Positions 18,322-28,760 are shown, counted from the stretch's first letter. The stretch: 64,000 nucleotides of DNA from Bacillus smithii (GCF_001050115.1 NZ_CP012024.1:352001-416000), one strand, 5' to 3'. A program made the numbers and translations. Notes: generated by a model from the letters alone, not told the origin.

Positions 18322-19801
18322 GTCTCATCACCATATTCTGTGATGTTCACACAATTCCGGTAATAAGTTAGCGAGATTGATACTCAATCTAGAGTAGCTC
18401 CTTCGTCAGCTTGCAGACCACTAAGTGGGTAGAATGGAAGAGGTCAAGCGCTTTCCTTGACGGCTTCCATTCTAGCCACTACAATGCGGAAAGCTGATGA
18501 AGGGCATGGTTAAGCAACCTGATTTTTATAAGTTTTACCTGTACATTCCAAAAATACACGTAGTCGAAATCTTTCAAGGTTTCTGAAGCCAAAAGCACGT
18601 CTTTTGATGTTCTTAATCTTATGGTTTGTACCTTCAATCCGGCCATTCGTAAAAGGGGTAAGAAAATATTGTAAAATTTGTGCCTTCCAATTTTCTATCG
18701 TCTTGGCAACTTGATGAAATGAAGGAAATGGGCTGCTCCATGCGAGTTGAATCCATTCTTCTAAGAGTGAATCAGCTGTATCATAGTCATTCACTTGGTA
18801 TATTTCTCTAAAGAGTTCTTTTAGAAAATAGGCATATGACAATTCTGAATGCTCTTTGAGCATCTCATCTAATTGTTGTTTTTCATTAGCCGTTAACTTT
18901 TCAGAACCTTTCAAGAGTTTAAACCGTCCCTTTTTTAGTCCAGGAGTTTTCTTTCTAACTTGGTCAAGTGCATGTGTCACCTTTTGCACCACATGATATT
19001 TATCAATGACGATACAGGCCTCTGGGAATATAGATTTAACAGCTTTATGGAAGGGATCCCACATATCCATAACAACGGTATGAACGCATTTATCAGACAG
19101 AATCTTCTTGGCAAGTAAGATCTGAGTTGAACGATAACTCCGTTGATGTTCCATACCAAGCACACTCCCGGATTGGGTATCCATAAGAACTGTTTCATAT
19201 CGGTGACCCTTTCGGACAGCGATCTCATCAAGGCTAAGGATTAATTCATTGTTTTCTAAAACACTTTCAAGAGTTTCTACATGCTCCTTCTCTTTTTCTT
19301 TAGCAACGGAATAAAATATTCTTTCAACAGTTGTATAAGGTATTTTTTCCTTTCGACTCACTTCTTGGATAGTAGAGCCAATGCACATTTCGTACAGATA
19401 TTCTCTGTACCGATTGGTCTGATGCTTATTAGGACTGATAGATTCAAATGTTTGTGAAAATACCTCATTACAGTTGTGACAACGGTATCTATACACTCTG
19501 ACAAATAAGAAAAGGGGCTTACCTAATACGGACAAGTCACGAACCTTTCTTGTCCGCCAGTCATGGACATGACTAGAAAAAAAACCGCAGTAAGAACAGC
19601 GTTCTTCTGTAGTATTTTCTCAACATGTAACAAATTGCAATCTTCAAGAAACACTTGTTTAACAACTTCAAATTGCAAATCTAGTGATACGGAAAACACT
19701 TTAGAACCTCCTGTTATGTTAAGTGACGCTAACATTACTGCCAGGAATTCGTGAGTGTTTTCCCTATTTTTGGGTTAAATCACAAAATGTGGTGATGAAT
19801 C
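18322..19801 (-). mobile_element. ISL3-family element, copy A
   Basis: 1480 bp with terminal inverted repeats GTCTCATCACCATATTCTGT (left) and GATTCATCACCACATTTTGT (complement of right), about 23 bp matching with few mismatches. The transposase is on the minus strand and frameshifted. The sequence appears identical to copy B at 35389-36868. Confidence 0.9.
18510..19735 (-). pseudogene. ISL3 transposase, frameshifted (copy A)
   Basis: The main frame (18510-19535) holds the ISL3 DDE domain: VHTVVMDMWDPFHKAVK near its middle, IVIDKYHVVQKV, and a C-terminal TPFTNGRIEGTNHKIKNIKRRAFGFRN with the catalytic Glu. The expected N-terminus is in another frame: an ATG at 19733-19735 opens a 70-codon frame that covers the first 40 or so residues. 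The zinc-finger cysteines (E-R-C-S-Y-C-G then C-H-N-C) are read in the main frame. The two frames meet at an A-run near 19608-19612, needing a -1 shift. A stop in the main frame just upstream excludes a simple single ORF. Confidence 0.8.
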
Positions 19802-19833
19802 CTTTTTTGTTATAGTAAACCAAGGTTTTTACA

Positions 19834-20913
19834 TTAATTGATTTTCTTAACGGAGTTTCTAATAATGAATTCAGGTTCATATATCTTTGATTGGACCTTC
19901 TGCTTATTTACCATATCAATAATCATTTTACCGGCGTCAAGCCCCATTTGCTCTTGGGGATGACGAACGGTAGTTAAACTTGGTTGGATAAATCTTGAAA
20001 AGGCATAATCATCAACACCGGTAATCGAAATATCATCCGGAACCTTTAAACCAATCTCATTTAAAAAGTTAATAAGCTGAATTGCTAATTGATCGTTATA
20101 ACAAACAATAGCTGTTGGCGCTAACTTCGTTCTTGAAAGAATTGTTTGTAGTTTTTTAAACAGGTCGGTTTTATTTTCTTCTGTTTGATACATTAAAATA
20201 TCACCCATATTTGAAATACTAGGGTGTTCTTGATAAGCCTTAATAAATCCATTCATCCTTTGAATACCTTGTTTATCATCGACCTTAAATATTCCCACAA
20301 TATGTTCATGCCCCTGTGAGAATAAGTAGTTTGTAACCATCTCACCAACTTTGACATCATCCATGATTAAATAAGGGGTATCAAAGTCATCGTATACTGC
20401 ATTAATAAATAACATGGGTATGCCCATTGATTTAATATTCTCATATATACTTTTGTTTGTATTGTTCAATGCGCTTTTTGTGGGCTCAATAATTAAACCG
20501 GATAAGTTGTTAGATAATAGATTTGTTAAGCTTTTCCGTTCTTTTTCAGAGTTGTTTTTCGTATTGGCGATAAGTATAGAATGACCACTTTTTGATATAT
20601 ATTCATCAATACCTGAGATAATATTAGGAAAAATGTAATCAGATATATGAGTTGTAATTAGACCAATTGTTTTATTTTTGTCAGAGGATTTTGGTTGCCT
20701 TTTCCAGTCATTTACAAATATACCCCCACCTTGAATACGGTAAACAAGATTATCTTTTTCAAGTTCGTCGATTGCTCGTCTAACGGTGAACCTACTTACT
20801 TGATAAATCTCCATCAGTTCAGATTCTGTCGGTAATTTTTCTTTTATTTTATACTCTTCTGATAAGATTTTTTCACGAATATCGCGTGTTATTCGTTCGT
20901 ATTTTTTTGTCAT
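19834..20913 (-). CDS. araR: Arabinose operon repressor AraR
   Basis: A 359-aa regulator with a GntR-type winged helix at residues 1-70 (LPTESELMEIYQVSRFTVRRAIDEL) joined to a LacI/PurR-type sugar-binding domain (about 80-355, GLITTHISDYIFPNIISGI... through SITGVDDYAFSRFIQPSLTTVRHP). This fusion is diagnostic of AraR, which represses ara genes until L-arabinose binds. It starts at ATG 20913 behind GAAGGAATG. Its own promoter lies at 20997-21025, and operator-like sites occur in the araE/araD intergenic region. It is convergent to the fragment at 34919 in the inferred circular form of the unit. Confidence 0.9.
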   Translation of the reverse strand: MTKKYERITRDIREKILSEEYKIKEKLPTESELMEIYQVSRFTVRRAIDELEKDNLVYRIQGGGIFVNDWKRQPKSSDKNKTIGLITTHISDYIFPNIISGIDEYISKSGHSILIANTKNNSEKERKSLTNLLSNNLSGLIIEPTKSALNNTNKSIYENIKSMGIPMLFINAVYDDFDTPYLIMDDVKVGEMVTNYLFSQGHEHIVGIFKVDDKQGIQRMNGFIKAYQEHPSISNMGDILMYQTEENKTDLFKKLQTILSRTKLAPTAIVCYNDQLAIQLINFLNEIGLKVPDDISITGVDDYAFSRFIQPSLTTVRHPQEQMGLDAGKMIIDMVNKQKVQSKIYEPEFIIRNSVKKIN

Positions 20914-20996
20914 AGTTCATTCCTTCTGTATTATAATTTTTGCAAAAATATTTGTATTGTATTTTGATCAATTAAAAGTGCTATTTATACGGATAG

Positions 20997-21025
20997 ATTA
21001 TATCATACGGGAATCTATTAAACAA
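20997..21025 (-). promoter_or_regulatory. araR promoter
   Basis: On the minus strand TTGTTT (21025-21020), a 17-bp spacer and TATAAT (21002-20997) preceded by TG, an extended -10. Confidence 0.65.
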
Positions 21026-21073
21026 AAAAATAAGAGAGTACATCTATTTGGAATGGTACGAAGAAGGAAAAAA

Positions 21074-21106
21074 TGCTGTCACTATAAGAAGAGTGTAGTG
21101 ACAGCA
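21074..21106 (-). terminator. araE-araB terminator
   Basis: TGCTGTCACTA at 21074-21084 pairs perfectly with 21096-21106. On the minus strand a T-run follows. Confidence 0.85.
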
Positions 21107-21149
21107 ACGGATTCTTAACAATGATTATGTTTAACAGATTTATTTTTTA

Positions 21150-22748
21150 TCAAAGGCACTTAATAGCGGTTTCTTCGATTGGTAGACCATCTTGATACTT
21201 TTCTATAAACTGTTCGTATCCAACAACACCTTCAGGTTCTGGACTTAGTGTGATACTTTCAAGATTAGTGAATACTTCTGTATCCAAAAAGTCTTCCAGA
21301 CATGGATATTTTTTGGCGTATTTCGCATATACCGCTAATACAGCCATTCCCCAGGCTCCACCTTCACCTGCGGTACTCATGACGGTGATCGGTATATTTA
21401 ATGCATTAGCAAGTACTTGTTGACCGATAACAGGTGTTTTAAATAATCCACCTTGTGCGATTAAGACATCCATATTGATTTTTTCTTCATGTTTTAAAAT
21501 ATCCATTCCGATTTTCAGTGGTGCAAAAGCAGCGTATAACTGGGTTAGCACAAAATTTGCTAATGTAAACCTGCTATTTGGCTCCCTAACAAAAAGTGGA
21601 CGACCAGCAGGCATCTTGGTAATATTTTCGCCTGATAAGTAGCTATAATTAACTAGTCCTCCTGCATCAGGATCAGCTTTTGTAGAAGCGAATAATAATG
21701 TTTCAAACAAGCGATCAGCTTTTAAATCAATACCGATACGTTCAGCAAATTCTTTAAAAATTTGAGCCCAAGCATTAATATCAGATGAGCAATTGTTGAT
21801 GTGTACCATTGCGACCGGACTCCCCGTAGGTGTTGTGACGATATCGATGTCACGATAAACTTTATTCAGTGGTTTATCAAGAACGATCATTGAAAATGCA
21901 GATGTACCGACCGAAACATTCCCTTTTCGTTCCCGAATGCTATTGGTACAAACCATACCAGTGCCTGCATCGCCTTCAGGAGGAGCCATTAAACTACCAC
22001 TTTGTAGATGCCCATTTTTATCTAGTAATCTAGCTCCATCCTCTGTCAAAGTACCTGCATGTTCACCTGCTTTTAAAACTTTTGGTAAAATATCTTTTAT
22101 TTTCCATTGGTATTGGGTTACATTTTCAAGAGTTTCAAATTTTTCTAAAAAATCATTTCGATAATCACCTGTAGTTTCATCAATTGGAAATACACCAGAA
22201 GCATCTCCGATTCCTAATACCTTTTCTCCAGATAACTTCCAATGAACATAGCCCGCTAATGTAGTGATATAACGGATATCGTTTACATGTGGCTCATTAT
22301 TTAAAATAGCCTGATACAAGTGGGCAATACTCCAACGTTCAGGAATATTAAAATTAAAAAGTTTTGTTAACTTATTTGCAGCTTGTTCTGTTATATTATT
22401 TCGCCAAGTTCGGAAAGGCGTTAGTAAACTTCCATTCTCTGAAAAAGCTAAATATCCGTGCATCATCGCACTTACACCGATCGAACTAATTTTTGAAATC
22501 GTACAGTGAAATTTCGCTTTTACATCGGCGGCAATTTGAGTATAACAATGTTGTATGCCCTTCCAAACTTCATCGAGTGAATAGGTCCAAATTCCGTTTT
22601 CAAATTTATTCTCCCAAACATAGCTACCAGAAGCTATTGTTTTAAAGTCGTCAGTGATTAAAACCGCCTTTATTCGTGTTGATCCTAATTCGATTCCTAG
22701 AAAGATATTTCCCTGTTGGATTGCCTTAGAAGTTTCTACTAGATTCAT
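21150..22748 (-). CDS. araB: Ribulokinase-type FGGY kinase
   Basis: A 532-aa FGGY carbohydrate kinase that in this setting phosphorylates L-ribulose. It has the N-terminal GIELGSTRIKAVLI phosphate block, SAMMHGYLAF, GIGDASGVFPID and a C-terminal GGLFKTPVIGQQVLANAL plus AGEGGAWGMAVLA region. It differs from the roughly 560-aa Bacillus subtilis AraB and resembles the roughly 530-aa kinase group found in ara operons of lactic acid bacteria, which fits acquisition by transfer. It lies 30 bp downstream of araE on the same strand. The ribosome site before ATG 22748 is weak (TTAGGTG). Confidence 0.85.
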   Translation of the reverse strand: MNLVETSKAIQQGNIFLGIELGSTRIKAVLITDDFKTIASGSYVWENKFENGIWTYSLDEVWKGIQHCYTQIAADVKAKFHCTISKISSIGVSAMMHGYLAFSENGSLLTPFRTWRNNITEQAANKLTKLFNFNIPERWSIAHLYQAILNNEPHVNDIRYITTLAGYVHWKLSGEKVLGIGDASGVFPIDETTGDYRNDFLEKFETLENVTQYQWKIKDILPKVLKAGEHAGTLTEDGARLLDKNGHLQSGSLMAPPEGDAGTGMVCTNSIRERKGNVSVGTSAFSMIVLDKPLNKVYRDIDIVTTPTGSPVAMVHINNCSSDINAWAQIFKEFAERIGIDLKADRLFETLLFASTKADPDAGGLVNYSYLSGENITKMPAGRPLFVREPNSRFTLANFVLTQLYAAFAPLKIGMDILKHEEKINMDVLIAQGGLFKTPVIGQQVLANALNIPITVMSTAGEGGAWGMAVLAVYAKYAKKYPCLEDFLDTEVFTNLESITLSPEPEGVVGYEQFIEKYQDGLPIEETAIKCL

Positions 22749-22778
22749 ACTCTACACACCTAACCTTATCGATTATAT

Positions 22779-24167
22779 TTATATTTTTAGTGTATGGTTT
22801 TCTACGTTTTTCATCTCTCCGATTTTTTCGATTTCCTCCAATGTACGTCCACGAGTTTCAGGGACGCATGTCCGTACAAATAACACTCCAAGTAAACAAA
22901 TCGCACCGAAAATGGCAAATACAGCTTCTTGAGCCATAGTAGCAGTCATGATTGGGAAAAGGAGCCCAACTAAGAAAGAGCCGATCCAGTTAAGGGATGA
23001 AGCTAATCCTGATGCACGACCACGAATCATTAATGGGAATATTTCTCCTACAATCACCCATGTTAAAGGTGCCCATGTGAAGGAATAAAATGCGACATAA
23101 ATACTTAAAAATACGACGATGATCATGGGATGTGCGTTTGGAATGATTACATTTAATATTGCCGGGAAGATAAAGGAAAGTCCCATAATCGTTCCACCTA
23201 AAGTTAATAAAGTACGACGATTGAATTTATCAGCTACTACTAAGAATACTAATGATCCTAAAACAAGAATAATCCCTTGAATAATCGGCCATAAAAGAGC
23301 TGAACTTGCTGCTTTTCCTGTTGCTGTTTCTACAATTAATGGAATGTAATAAAATATGGCGTTAGCGCCTTGGAATTGTTGGAAAGCGGCTACACCAACA
23401 CCTGCAATAACTAAATAACGGTATTTACTATTAAGTAGTGTTCCCCATGATGCCTTTTTATTTTGTTCTTCTCTTATCGTATCTTGTATTTGTTTCATTT
23501 CCGCATCAATTTCATGTTTAGGACGAATATAGCTTAAGACTTTACGTGCTTCATCTAATTTATTGTTTTTCACTAAGAAACGAGGTGATTCAGGTAATTT
23601 CAACACACCAATAAATAAAATGACGGCTGGTAGAGCTGCGATCGTAACCATGGAACGCCAAGCCCATGTTGTTGGTAAACCACTTAGTAAAAAATCAACT
23701 ACATATGAAAGCAGCATACCAGAAACAATCATCGTTTGATTAATTCCTGATAAACGTCCACGCAGATGTGCTGGAGCCATTTCTGACATGTAAGCTGGAA
23801 CTAGTGCAGAGGCTGCACCAACAGCAAATCCTAATAAAATTCTAGCTAGGATGAGGGAAACGCTTCCATTAAAAGGTACAATACCGGATAAAATAGATCC
23901 AACGACAAAAATGATAGCTGAAATTAAAATCATCTTCCGCCGACCTAATCGGTCTGACAGTTGTCCGGCCATTGCACCACCAAAAATGGCACCAAACATA
24001 ACGGAGGAAGTGATCCAACCGATAGTACTAGCATCTTGAAGATTCCAATCTTCTTTTAGAAATGGTAATGCACCAGTCATAACGCCAATATCATAGCCAA
24101 AAAGAATACCACCAAAGGCCCCAAAGAAATATATAAATCTACTAGATATTTTCTTTTCATTTACCAT
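22779..24167 (-). CDS. araE: Sugar-proton symporter, AraE-like (MFS sugar porter)
   Basis: A 462-aa major facilitator of the sugar-porter family with twelve membrane spans. Signature motifs are SDRLGRRKMILISA near residue 70, the PESPRFL block at about 192-198, the QQFQGANAIFYYIP block near 262-275 and PETRGRTLEEIE near the C-terminus. It begins at ATG 24167 with AAGGAGGG. It is the first gene of araE-araB and is divergent from araD-araA across a 546-bp control region with a cre and AraR-like boxes. L-arabinose is the most likely substrate from context; xylose transport is common in the same family. Confidence 0.85.
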   Translation of the reverse strand: MVNEKKISSRFIYFFGAFGGILFGYDIGVMTGALPFLKEDWNLQDASTIGWITSSVMFGAIFGGAMAGQLSDRLGRRKMILISAIIFVVGSILSGIVPFNGSVSLILARILLGFAVGAASALVPAYMSEMAPAHLRGRLSGINQTMIVSGMLLSYVVDFLLSGLPTTWAWRSMVTIAALPAVILFIGVLKLPESPRFLVKNNKLDEARKVLSYIRPKHEIDAEMKQIQDTIREEQNKKASWGTLLNSKYRYLVIAGVGVAAFQQFQGANAIFYYIPLIVETATGKAASSALLWPIIQGIILVLGSLVFLVVADKFNRRTLLTLGGTIMGLSFIFPAILNVIIPNAHPMIIVVFLSIYVAFYSFTWAPLTWVIVGEIFPLMIRGRASGLASSLNWIGSFLVGLLFPIMTATMAQEAVFAIFGAICLLGVLFVRTCVPETRGRTLEEIEKIGEMKNVENHTLKI

Positions 24168-24253
24168 TAAAATCCCTCCTTAATTGTCTTTCTGATCATG
24201 TGTGTATTGAACTTTCGTTTGTTTGATTATGATGTCGACATCAATAGATTTTA

Positions 24254-24309
24254 GAAAAGCGCTTTCAATTTCTTAATCATATGCTAGCATAGTCATCAGT
24301 ATAAATCAA
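24254..24309 (-). promoter_or_regulatory. araE promoter with cre site
   Basis: On the minus strand TTGATT (24309-24304), 17-bp spacer, TAGCAT (24286-24281) with TG at the extended position. A cre-like GAAAAGCGCTTTCA lies at 24254-24267, just downstream. An AraR-like box (AAATTTGTACTGATAATATT on the minus strand) lies at about 24316-24338. Confidence 0.55.
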
Positions 24310-24457
24310 TAAATAAAAATATTATCAGTACAAATTTTTCAACCGGACCTATAATCCTTTATTTATTTTGTTATTTTTGTTTTGTGGGGTCGAGAGGTTT
24401 TTGTGATTCAGCCTATTTTTTGTATACAAATTTCACTTTTTTGGTTGTTTTTTGTTA

Positions 24458-24532
24458 ATTTTGTACGTATTAAAATTACAAATCTTGACTTATACGTATA
24501 ATTAATATACGATTTTATTGTAAGCGTTTTAA
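24458..24532 (+). promoter_or_regulatory. araDA promoter with AraR operator and cre
   Basis: ATTTTGTACGTATTAAAAT at 24458-24476 is an AraR-type palindrome. The promoter TTGACT (24485-24490), 17-bp spacer, TACGAT (24508-24513) follows, with TATACGTATA inside the spacer. TGTAAGCGTTTTAA at 24519-24532 matches the cre consensus but for one base. Confidence 0.7.
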
Positions 24533-24713
24533 AAATAGTTTTTGAATAAAACGAATGTACTTGTCTGTCGTTATAAGCAACATCGAGTTAGGTTTCAAGA
24601 ATTAAAGTCCATTCTAATAGAAAGGAGATGAATTTTTTTATATTACTTTAGTACACTAGAAAAATTAAATTCACGTAGACAAGTAGATTATAAAATTTCA
24701 AAAGGGGTGATTC

Positions 24714-25415
24714 ATGATGTTAGAAGAGTTAAAAAAAGAAGTCTATGAAGCAAACATGTTGTTACCTAAATATAATTTGATCACCTTTACTTGGGGGAAT
24801 GTAAGCGGGATAGATCGTGAAAAAAACCTAGTTGTGATTAAGCCAAGTGGTGTCGAGTATGAAGAGTTGTCACCAGAAAAAATGGTCGTCGTTGATTTAG
24901 ATGGAAACGTCGTAGAAGGTGATTTAAAACCATCAAGTGATACAGCAACCCATTGTGTGCTATATAAACATTTTTCTAACATTAACGGGATTGTTCATAC
25001 ACATTCTCCTTGGGCTGTAGTGTTTGCTCAAGCTGGACTTGAAATTCCTGCAGCAGGTACAACACATGCTGATACATTTTATGGTCCTGTTCCAGTAACA
25101 AGAGCGATGAAGGAAGAGGAAGTTGTCACGGATTATGAAAAACAAACCGGTGATGTCATCGTTGAAACTTTTACAGAAAGAAGTCTAGATCCAGATCAAA
25201 TTCCAGCAGTATTAGTTAATGACCACGGTCCATTTACATGGGGCAAATCGCCTCTTGATGCCGTACATCATGCAGTCGTTTTAGAAGAAGTCGCAAAGAT
25301 GACATATCATACGATACAACTAAATCCACACCGTATTGACATGGATCAATACCTTTTAGACAAACACTTTTTAAGAAAACATGGGAAAAACGCCTATTAC
25401 GGTCAAACAAAATAG
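24714..25415 (+). CDS. araD: L-ribulose-5-phosphate 4-epimerase AraD
   Basis: A 233-aa class II aldolase-fold enzyme converting L-ribulose-5-phosphate to D-xylulose-5-phosphate. Motifs are TWGNVSG near residue 26, KPSGV near 44, SSDTATH near 75, the zinc-binding H-T-H-S (near 97) and a third zinc His in the NDHGPFTWG block near 170. The start is either of two adjacent ATGs at 24714 and 24717 with AAAGGGGTGA upstream. It leads the araD-araA pair, with an unusually long leader of about 200 bp after the promoter in which I see no defined structure. Confidence 0.93.
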   Translation: MMLEELKKEVYEANMLLPKYNLITFTWGNVSGIDREKNLVVIKPSGVEYEELSPEKMVVVDLDGNVVEGDLKPSSDTATHCVLYKHFSNINGIVHTHSPWAVVFAQAGLEIPAAGTTHADTFYGPVPVTRAMKEEEVVTDYEKQTGDVIVETFTERSLDPDQIPAVLVNDHGPFTWGKSPLDAVHHAVVLEEVAKMTYHTIQLNPHRIDMDQYLLDKHFLRKHGKNAYYGQTK

Positions 25416-25441
25416 ATTATTTTCCATTGGAGGTTTTGCGT

Positions 25442-26866
25442 ATGTTAAAAACAAGAAATTATGAATTTTGGTTTGTTGTTGGGAGTCAACATTTGTATGG
25501 ACCCGAGGCATTAGAAGAAGTTGAAAAAAACACTATTAAGATTATTGATGAATTGAATAAAAGTGGTAAGCTACCATATAAAGTTGTTTTTAAAACAGTT
25601 GCAACAACAGCTGATAGTATTACTCAAGTCATGAAAGATGTTAACTATAACGACCATGTAGCAGGTGTCATTACGTGGATGCATACTTTTTCTCCTGCTA
25701 AAAACTGGATTAGAGGTACAAAACTACTGCAAAAACCATTGCTTCATTTAGCTACACAGTTTCTTGACCATATCCCTTGGAAAACAATTGATATGGACTA
25801 CATGAATCTACATCAAAGTGCCCATGGAGATCGTGAATATGGCTATATTAATGCAAGATTAGACAAAAGAAATAAGGTTGTCGTAGGGTATTGGAAAGAT
25901 AAAAATGTACAAAAACAAATTGCAGATTGGATGAATGTTGCCGTAGCGTATAATGAGAGTTTCAATATTAAAGTTGCAAGATTCGGAGATAACATGAGAA
26001 ATGTAGCCGTTACAGAAGGTGATAAAATTGAAGCTCAGATTAAGTTTGGGTGGACAGTTGATTATTATGGTATCGGCGATCTTGTAGCTGAAATGAAAGA
26101 TGTGACAGAACAAGAGATTAATGAAATTTATGATGAATGCCAAGAAAAATATGAATTTGTGATTGGAGACAATGATCCTAAATATTTTGAAGAACATGTT
26201 AAAGAACAAATCCGTATCGAGATTGCTTTACGGAAATTTCTTGAAAGAGGCGGATATACAGCCTTTACTACGAACTTTGAAGATTTATGGGGAATGAAAC
26301 AGCTACCAGGTATGGCCGTACAAAGATTAAACGCGGAAGGGTATGGTTTCGCTGGTGAAGGAGATTGGAAAACAGCAGCTCTTGATCGTTTATTAAAAAT
26401 TATGGCTCATAATGAGAAAACGGGATTTATGGAAGATTATACGTACAACTTAGTGAAAGGAAATGAAGAAATTCTAGGTGCACATATGCTTGAAGTCGAT
26501 CCAACATTAGCCAGCACAAAGATTAAAGTAGAAGTTCATCCTTTGGGCATTGGTGATCGAGAGGCACCGGCACGCCTTGTATTTGATGGTTCTGAAGGTG
26601 AAGGCATTAACGTAACGGTATCTGACTTTGGTGATCAATTTAAAATGATCATGTATGAAGTCGAAGGTAAGACACCGGTTGAAGAAGCGCCAAATCTTCC
26701 AGTAGCTCGTCAAATTTGGACACCGAAAGTTGGCTTTTATGAAGGTGTTCGTCGCTGGATTGAATATGGTGGAGGTCACCACACAGTTTTCTCTCTTAAA
26801 GTCACACCAGAACAAATCGAGGATTTTGCTAACATGGTTGGAGTTGAGTTAGTAAATATTAAATAA
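25442..26866 (+). CDS. araA: L-arabinose isomerase AraA
   Basis: A 474-aa enzyme, exactly the usual length, isomerising L-arabinose to L-ribulose with a divalent metal. It has the N-terminal [16 protein letters not shown] block and [14 protein letters not shown]. Metal-binding Glu and His residues are expected in [15 protein letters not shown] (about 303-317) and near the C-terminal GGGHHTVFS (about 447-455). ATG 25442 is chosen with TGGAGG upstream. It follows araD by 26 bp as the second gene of the pair. Confidence 0.95.
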   Translation: MLKTRNYEFWFVVGSQHLYGPEALEEVEKNTIKIIDELNKSGKLPYKVVFKTVATTADSITQVMKDVNYNDHVAGVITWMHTFSPAKNWIRGTKLLQKPLLHLATQFLDHIPWKTIDMDYMNLHQSAHGDREYGYINARLDKRNKVVVGYWKDKNVQKQIADWMNVAVAYNESFNIKVARFGDNMRNVAVTEGDKIEAQIKFGWTVDYYGIGDLVAEMKDVTEQEINEIYDECQEKYEFVIGDNDPKYFEEHVKEQIRIEIALRKFLERGGYTAFTTNFEDLWGMKQLPGMAVQRLNAEGYGFAGEGDWKTAALDRLLKIMAHNEKTGFMEDYTYNLVKGNEEILGAHMLEVDPTLASTKIKVEVHPLGIGDREAPARLVFDGSEGEGINVTVSDFGDQFKMIMYEVEGKTPVEEAPNLPVARQIWTPKVGFYEGVRRWIEYGGGHHTVFSLKVTPEQIEDFANMVGVELVNIK

Positions 26867-26895
26867 AAGAATTGATTGATTATTAAAATTAAGTT

Positions 26896-26939
26896 GGGCT
26901 GTCCGAAATGTCAATTGAATTTGACCTTCGGTTTGGCCC
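26896..26939 (+). terminator. Imperfect terminator after araA
   Basis: GGGCTGTCCGAA at 26896-26907 pairs imperfectly with TTCGGTTTGGCCC at 26927-26939, followed by a T-rich stretch. Confidence 0.5.
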
Positions 26940-27018
26940 TTTTGCTATTTTTACGGATAAAAAACTGTCCTTATTTGAAGAAAGAAGTTGGCGTGATAAC
27001 AATGTAACATGCATATGT

Positions 27019-27066
27019 CAAAAGAGCGAACTGGGAAACTTTGAGTTTCTCAATTCGCTCTTTTTT
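27019..27066 (+). terminator. Terminator whose T-tract is the IS66 target
   Basis: AAAGAGCGAA from about 27020 pairs with TTCGCTCTTT ending near 27063, with an inner GAAACT/AGTTTC stem. The IS66 left end follows the T-run. Confidence 0.8.
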
Positions 27067-27118
27067 AGTAAGCGTAAAGTAATCCCCACCTGTATTCAGA
27101 TGGGATTTCATGTATGCT

Positions 27119-28723
27119 TTATTTAGATTTTTTAGGAACACGGCATTCCTGCGGAAGCGTCGGTGACCATGGCAGGAATTCAGCTAATTTTGTTTTATCT
27201 GTCGTATCTATATTGGGAAGCTCTTGAAACAGATAGCTAAGGTAGTTGAATGGATCCAACTCGTTTTCCTTGGATGTCTCCACAACACTATAGATGATCG
27301 CACTAGACCTTGCTCCTTTTGATGTATTACTGAAGAGCCAGTTTTTGCGACCGATCACAAAAGGTTTAATTGACCGTTCCCCGCGATTATTATCGATCTC
27401 CAAACGGCCGTCCTCTAAAAATGCCTCCAACCGCTCCCATTGGTTACGACAATACTTGATCGCTTTGCCAAGTGCGCTTTTTGGCAGTACGCGCGGCATT
27501 TGCTCTTTAAGCCATGACAAAAAAGCCTCAAGCACGGGTTTGCTGTGCTCCAGCCGTGCTTGATAGCGCTCCTCTGGACTTGCATCTTTAAGCTTGTGCT
27601 CAATTTCAAAAAGTTTATTGCAATAGGCCAGACCTTCCTTTGCTTTGACGGTGGAAGTGCTCGCCGATTCAGGCAGTGCCTGCAGGGCTTCTGTGAATTT
27701 GCGGCGGGCATGGGCCCAGCACCCGACCAATTTCACATCGGGGAGGACGTTATAACCCGCATACCCGTCCACATGCAAATATCCCCGGAAGCCGTCCAAA
27801 AAACGGCGTGGGTGCTTGCCTGCACGGGTTTGCTGGTAATCGTATAAGACGATTGGTGTATCCCCGCGACCGGTACGATAAAGCCATATGTAGGAAGTCG
27901 ATGTCGCTGGCCGGTCCGGTTCAGACAGGACCTGCAAGGTTGTCTCATCCGCATGCAGACGATCCTTCTGTAGGAGGTGCTCATGCATCTCATCGTAAAT
28001 GAGACTAAGCCAAGTTTGAGCCCCATAAATTGTCCAATTGGCCAGCGTTTGCCGAGGTATGGACACGCCAAAGCGTTCCAGTTGTTTCTCCTGGCGATAC
28101 AGGGGCATACCTTCTATGTATTTTTGTGTCATGGTATAAGCCATTGACGACGGAGACGCTAGGCTTCCAGGGAAAACAGGTTCCGGCATCTTCGCTGTCA
28201 CAATAGGTGTGTTCAGTTCATGACGCTCACAGTGACGGCAGCTATATACATGACGCACATGTTCGACTACTTTCACTTGGGCAGGAATGACTTTCAATTC
28301 CTTGCGTACTTCTGTGCTCATTTCATGCATGGCACCGCCACAGCACGAACAGACCTGTTCCTCATCAGACAAACGGTATTCGATCGTCTCTGTAGGCAGG
28401 TTTTCAAGCATGCGTTTGCGTTGGCCGTGTTGTTTCTTGCGTCTATATGTCATCGTCTCAACGGTAGGCTCTTCCATAGCTGGATCAGCCGTGGACTCGG
28501 CTTCGTTGAAAAGGGAGAGCTGGTCCGGATGGGTCTTCTCGCTGGAAGCTCCGAATCGGCGTTGCTGGCTGAGGCGGAATTGTTCCTCATACCATTTTAA
28601 TTTCGCTTCCAACTCTTCCTTTTCCATTTGGAGCTTTTCGTTGAGCGCTTTGTAATATTCAATTGTGCCTTTTGAAGTCTGCGCTGATTTTTCCATATGT
28701 CCAGTATACGGAAAAGAATCCAA
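27119..28723 (-). CDS. IS66 transposase TnpC
   Basis: A 534-aa IS66 DDE transposase. An N-terminal helical region (about 15-60) is followed by a zinc-binding block (VCSCCGG...YSCRHCERH around 110-165), then the catalytic core with RLHADETTLQVL near 250, YLHVDGYAGYN near 315 and LEIDNNRGERSIKPFVIGRKNWLF near 450, where the Glu lies. The length is normal and the frame intact. The base composition is GC-richer than the ara genes, as is usual for a passing IS. Confidence 0.92.
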   Translation of the reverse strand: MDSFPYTGHMEKSAQTSKGTIEYYKALNEKLQMEKEELEAKLKWYEEQFRLSQQRRFGASSEKTHPDQLSLFNEAESTADPAMEEPTVETMTYRRKKQHGQRKRMLENLPTETIEYRLSDEEQVCSCCGGAMHEMSTEVRKELKVIPAQVKVVEHVRHVYSCRHCERHELNTPIVTAKMPEPVFPGSLASPSSMAYTMTQKYIEGMPLYRQEKQLERFGVSIPRQTLANWTIYGAQTWLSLIYDEMHEHLLQKDRLHADETTLQVLSEPDRPATSTSYIWLYRTGRGDTPIVLYDYQQTRAGKHPRRFLDGFRGYLHVDGYAGYNVLPDVKLVGCWAHARRKFTEALQALPESASTSTVKAKEGLAYCNKLFEIEHKLKDASPEERYQARLEHSKPVLEAFLSWLKEQMPRVLPKSALGKAIKYCRNQWERLEAFLEDGRLEIDNNRGERSIKPFVIGRKNWLFSNTSKGARSSAIIYSVVETSKENELDPFNYLSYLFQELPNIDTTDKTKLAEFLPWSPTLPQECRVPKKSK

Positions 28724-28760
28724 CTTGCCTAGTATCGAATTCTTTTTTTATTTATTTGTT

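Noticed and set aside
24533-24713. Riboswitch or T-box in the araD leader and in the serC and trans-sulfuration leaders
   Set aside because: No conserved T-box sequence, S-box core or strong alternative stems were visible; control is explained by AraR and cre sites for araD.
26908-27126. 72-codon frame after araA
   Set aside because: Runs through two hairpins and into the IS66 left end; no ribosome site; likely non-coding.
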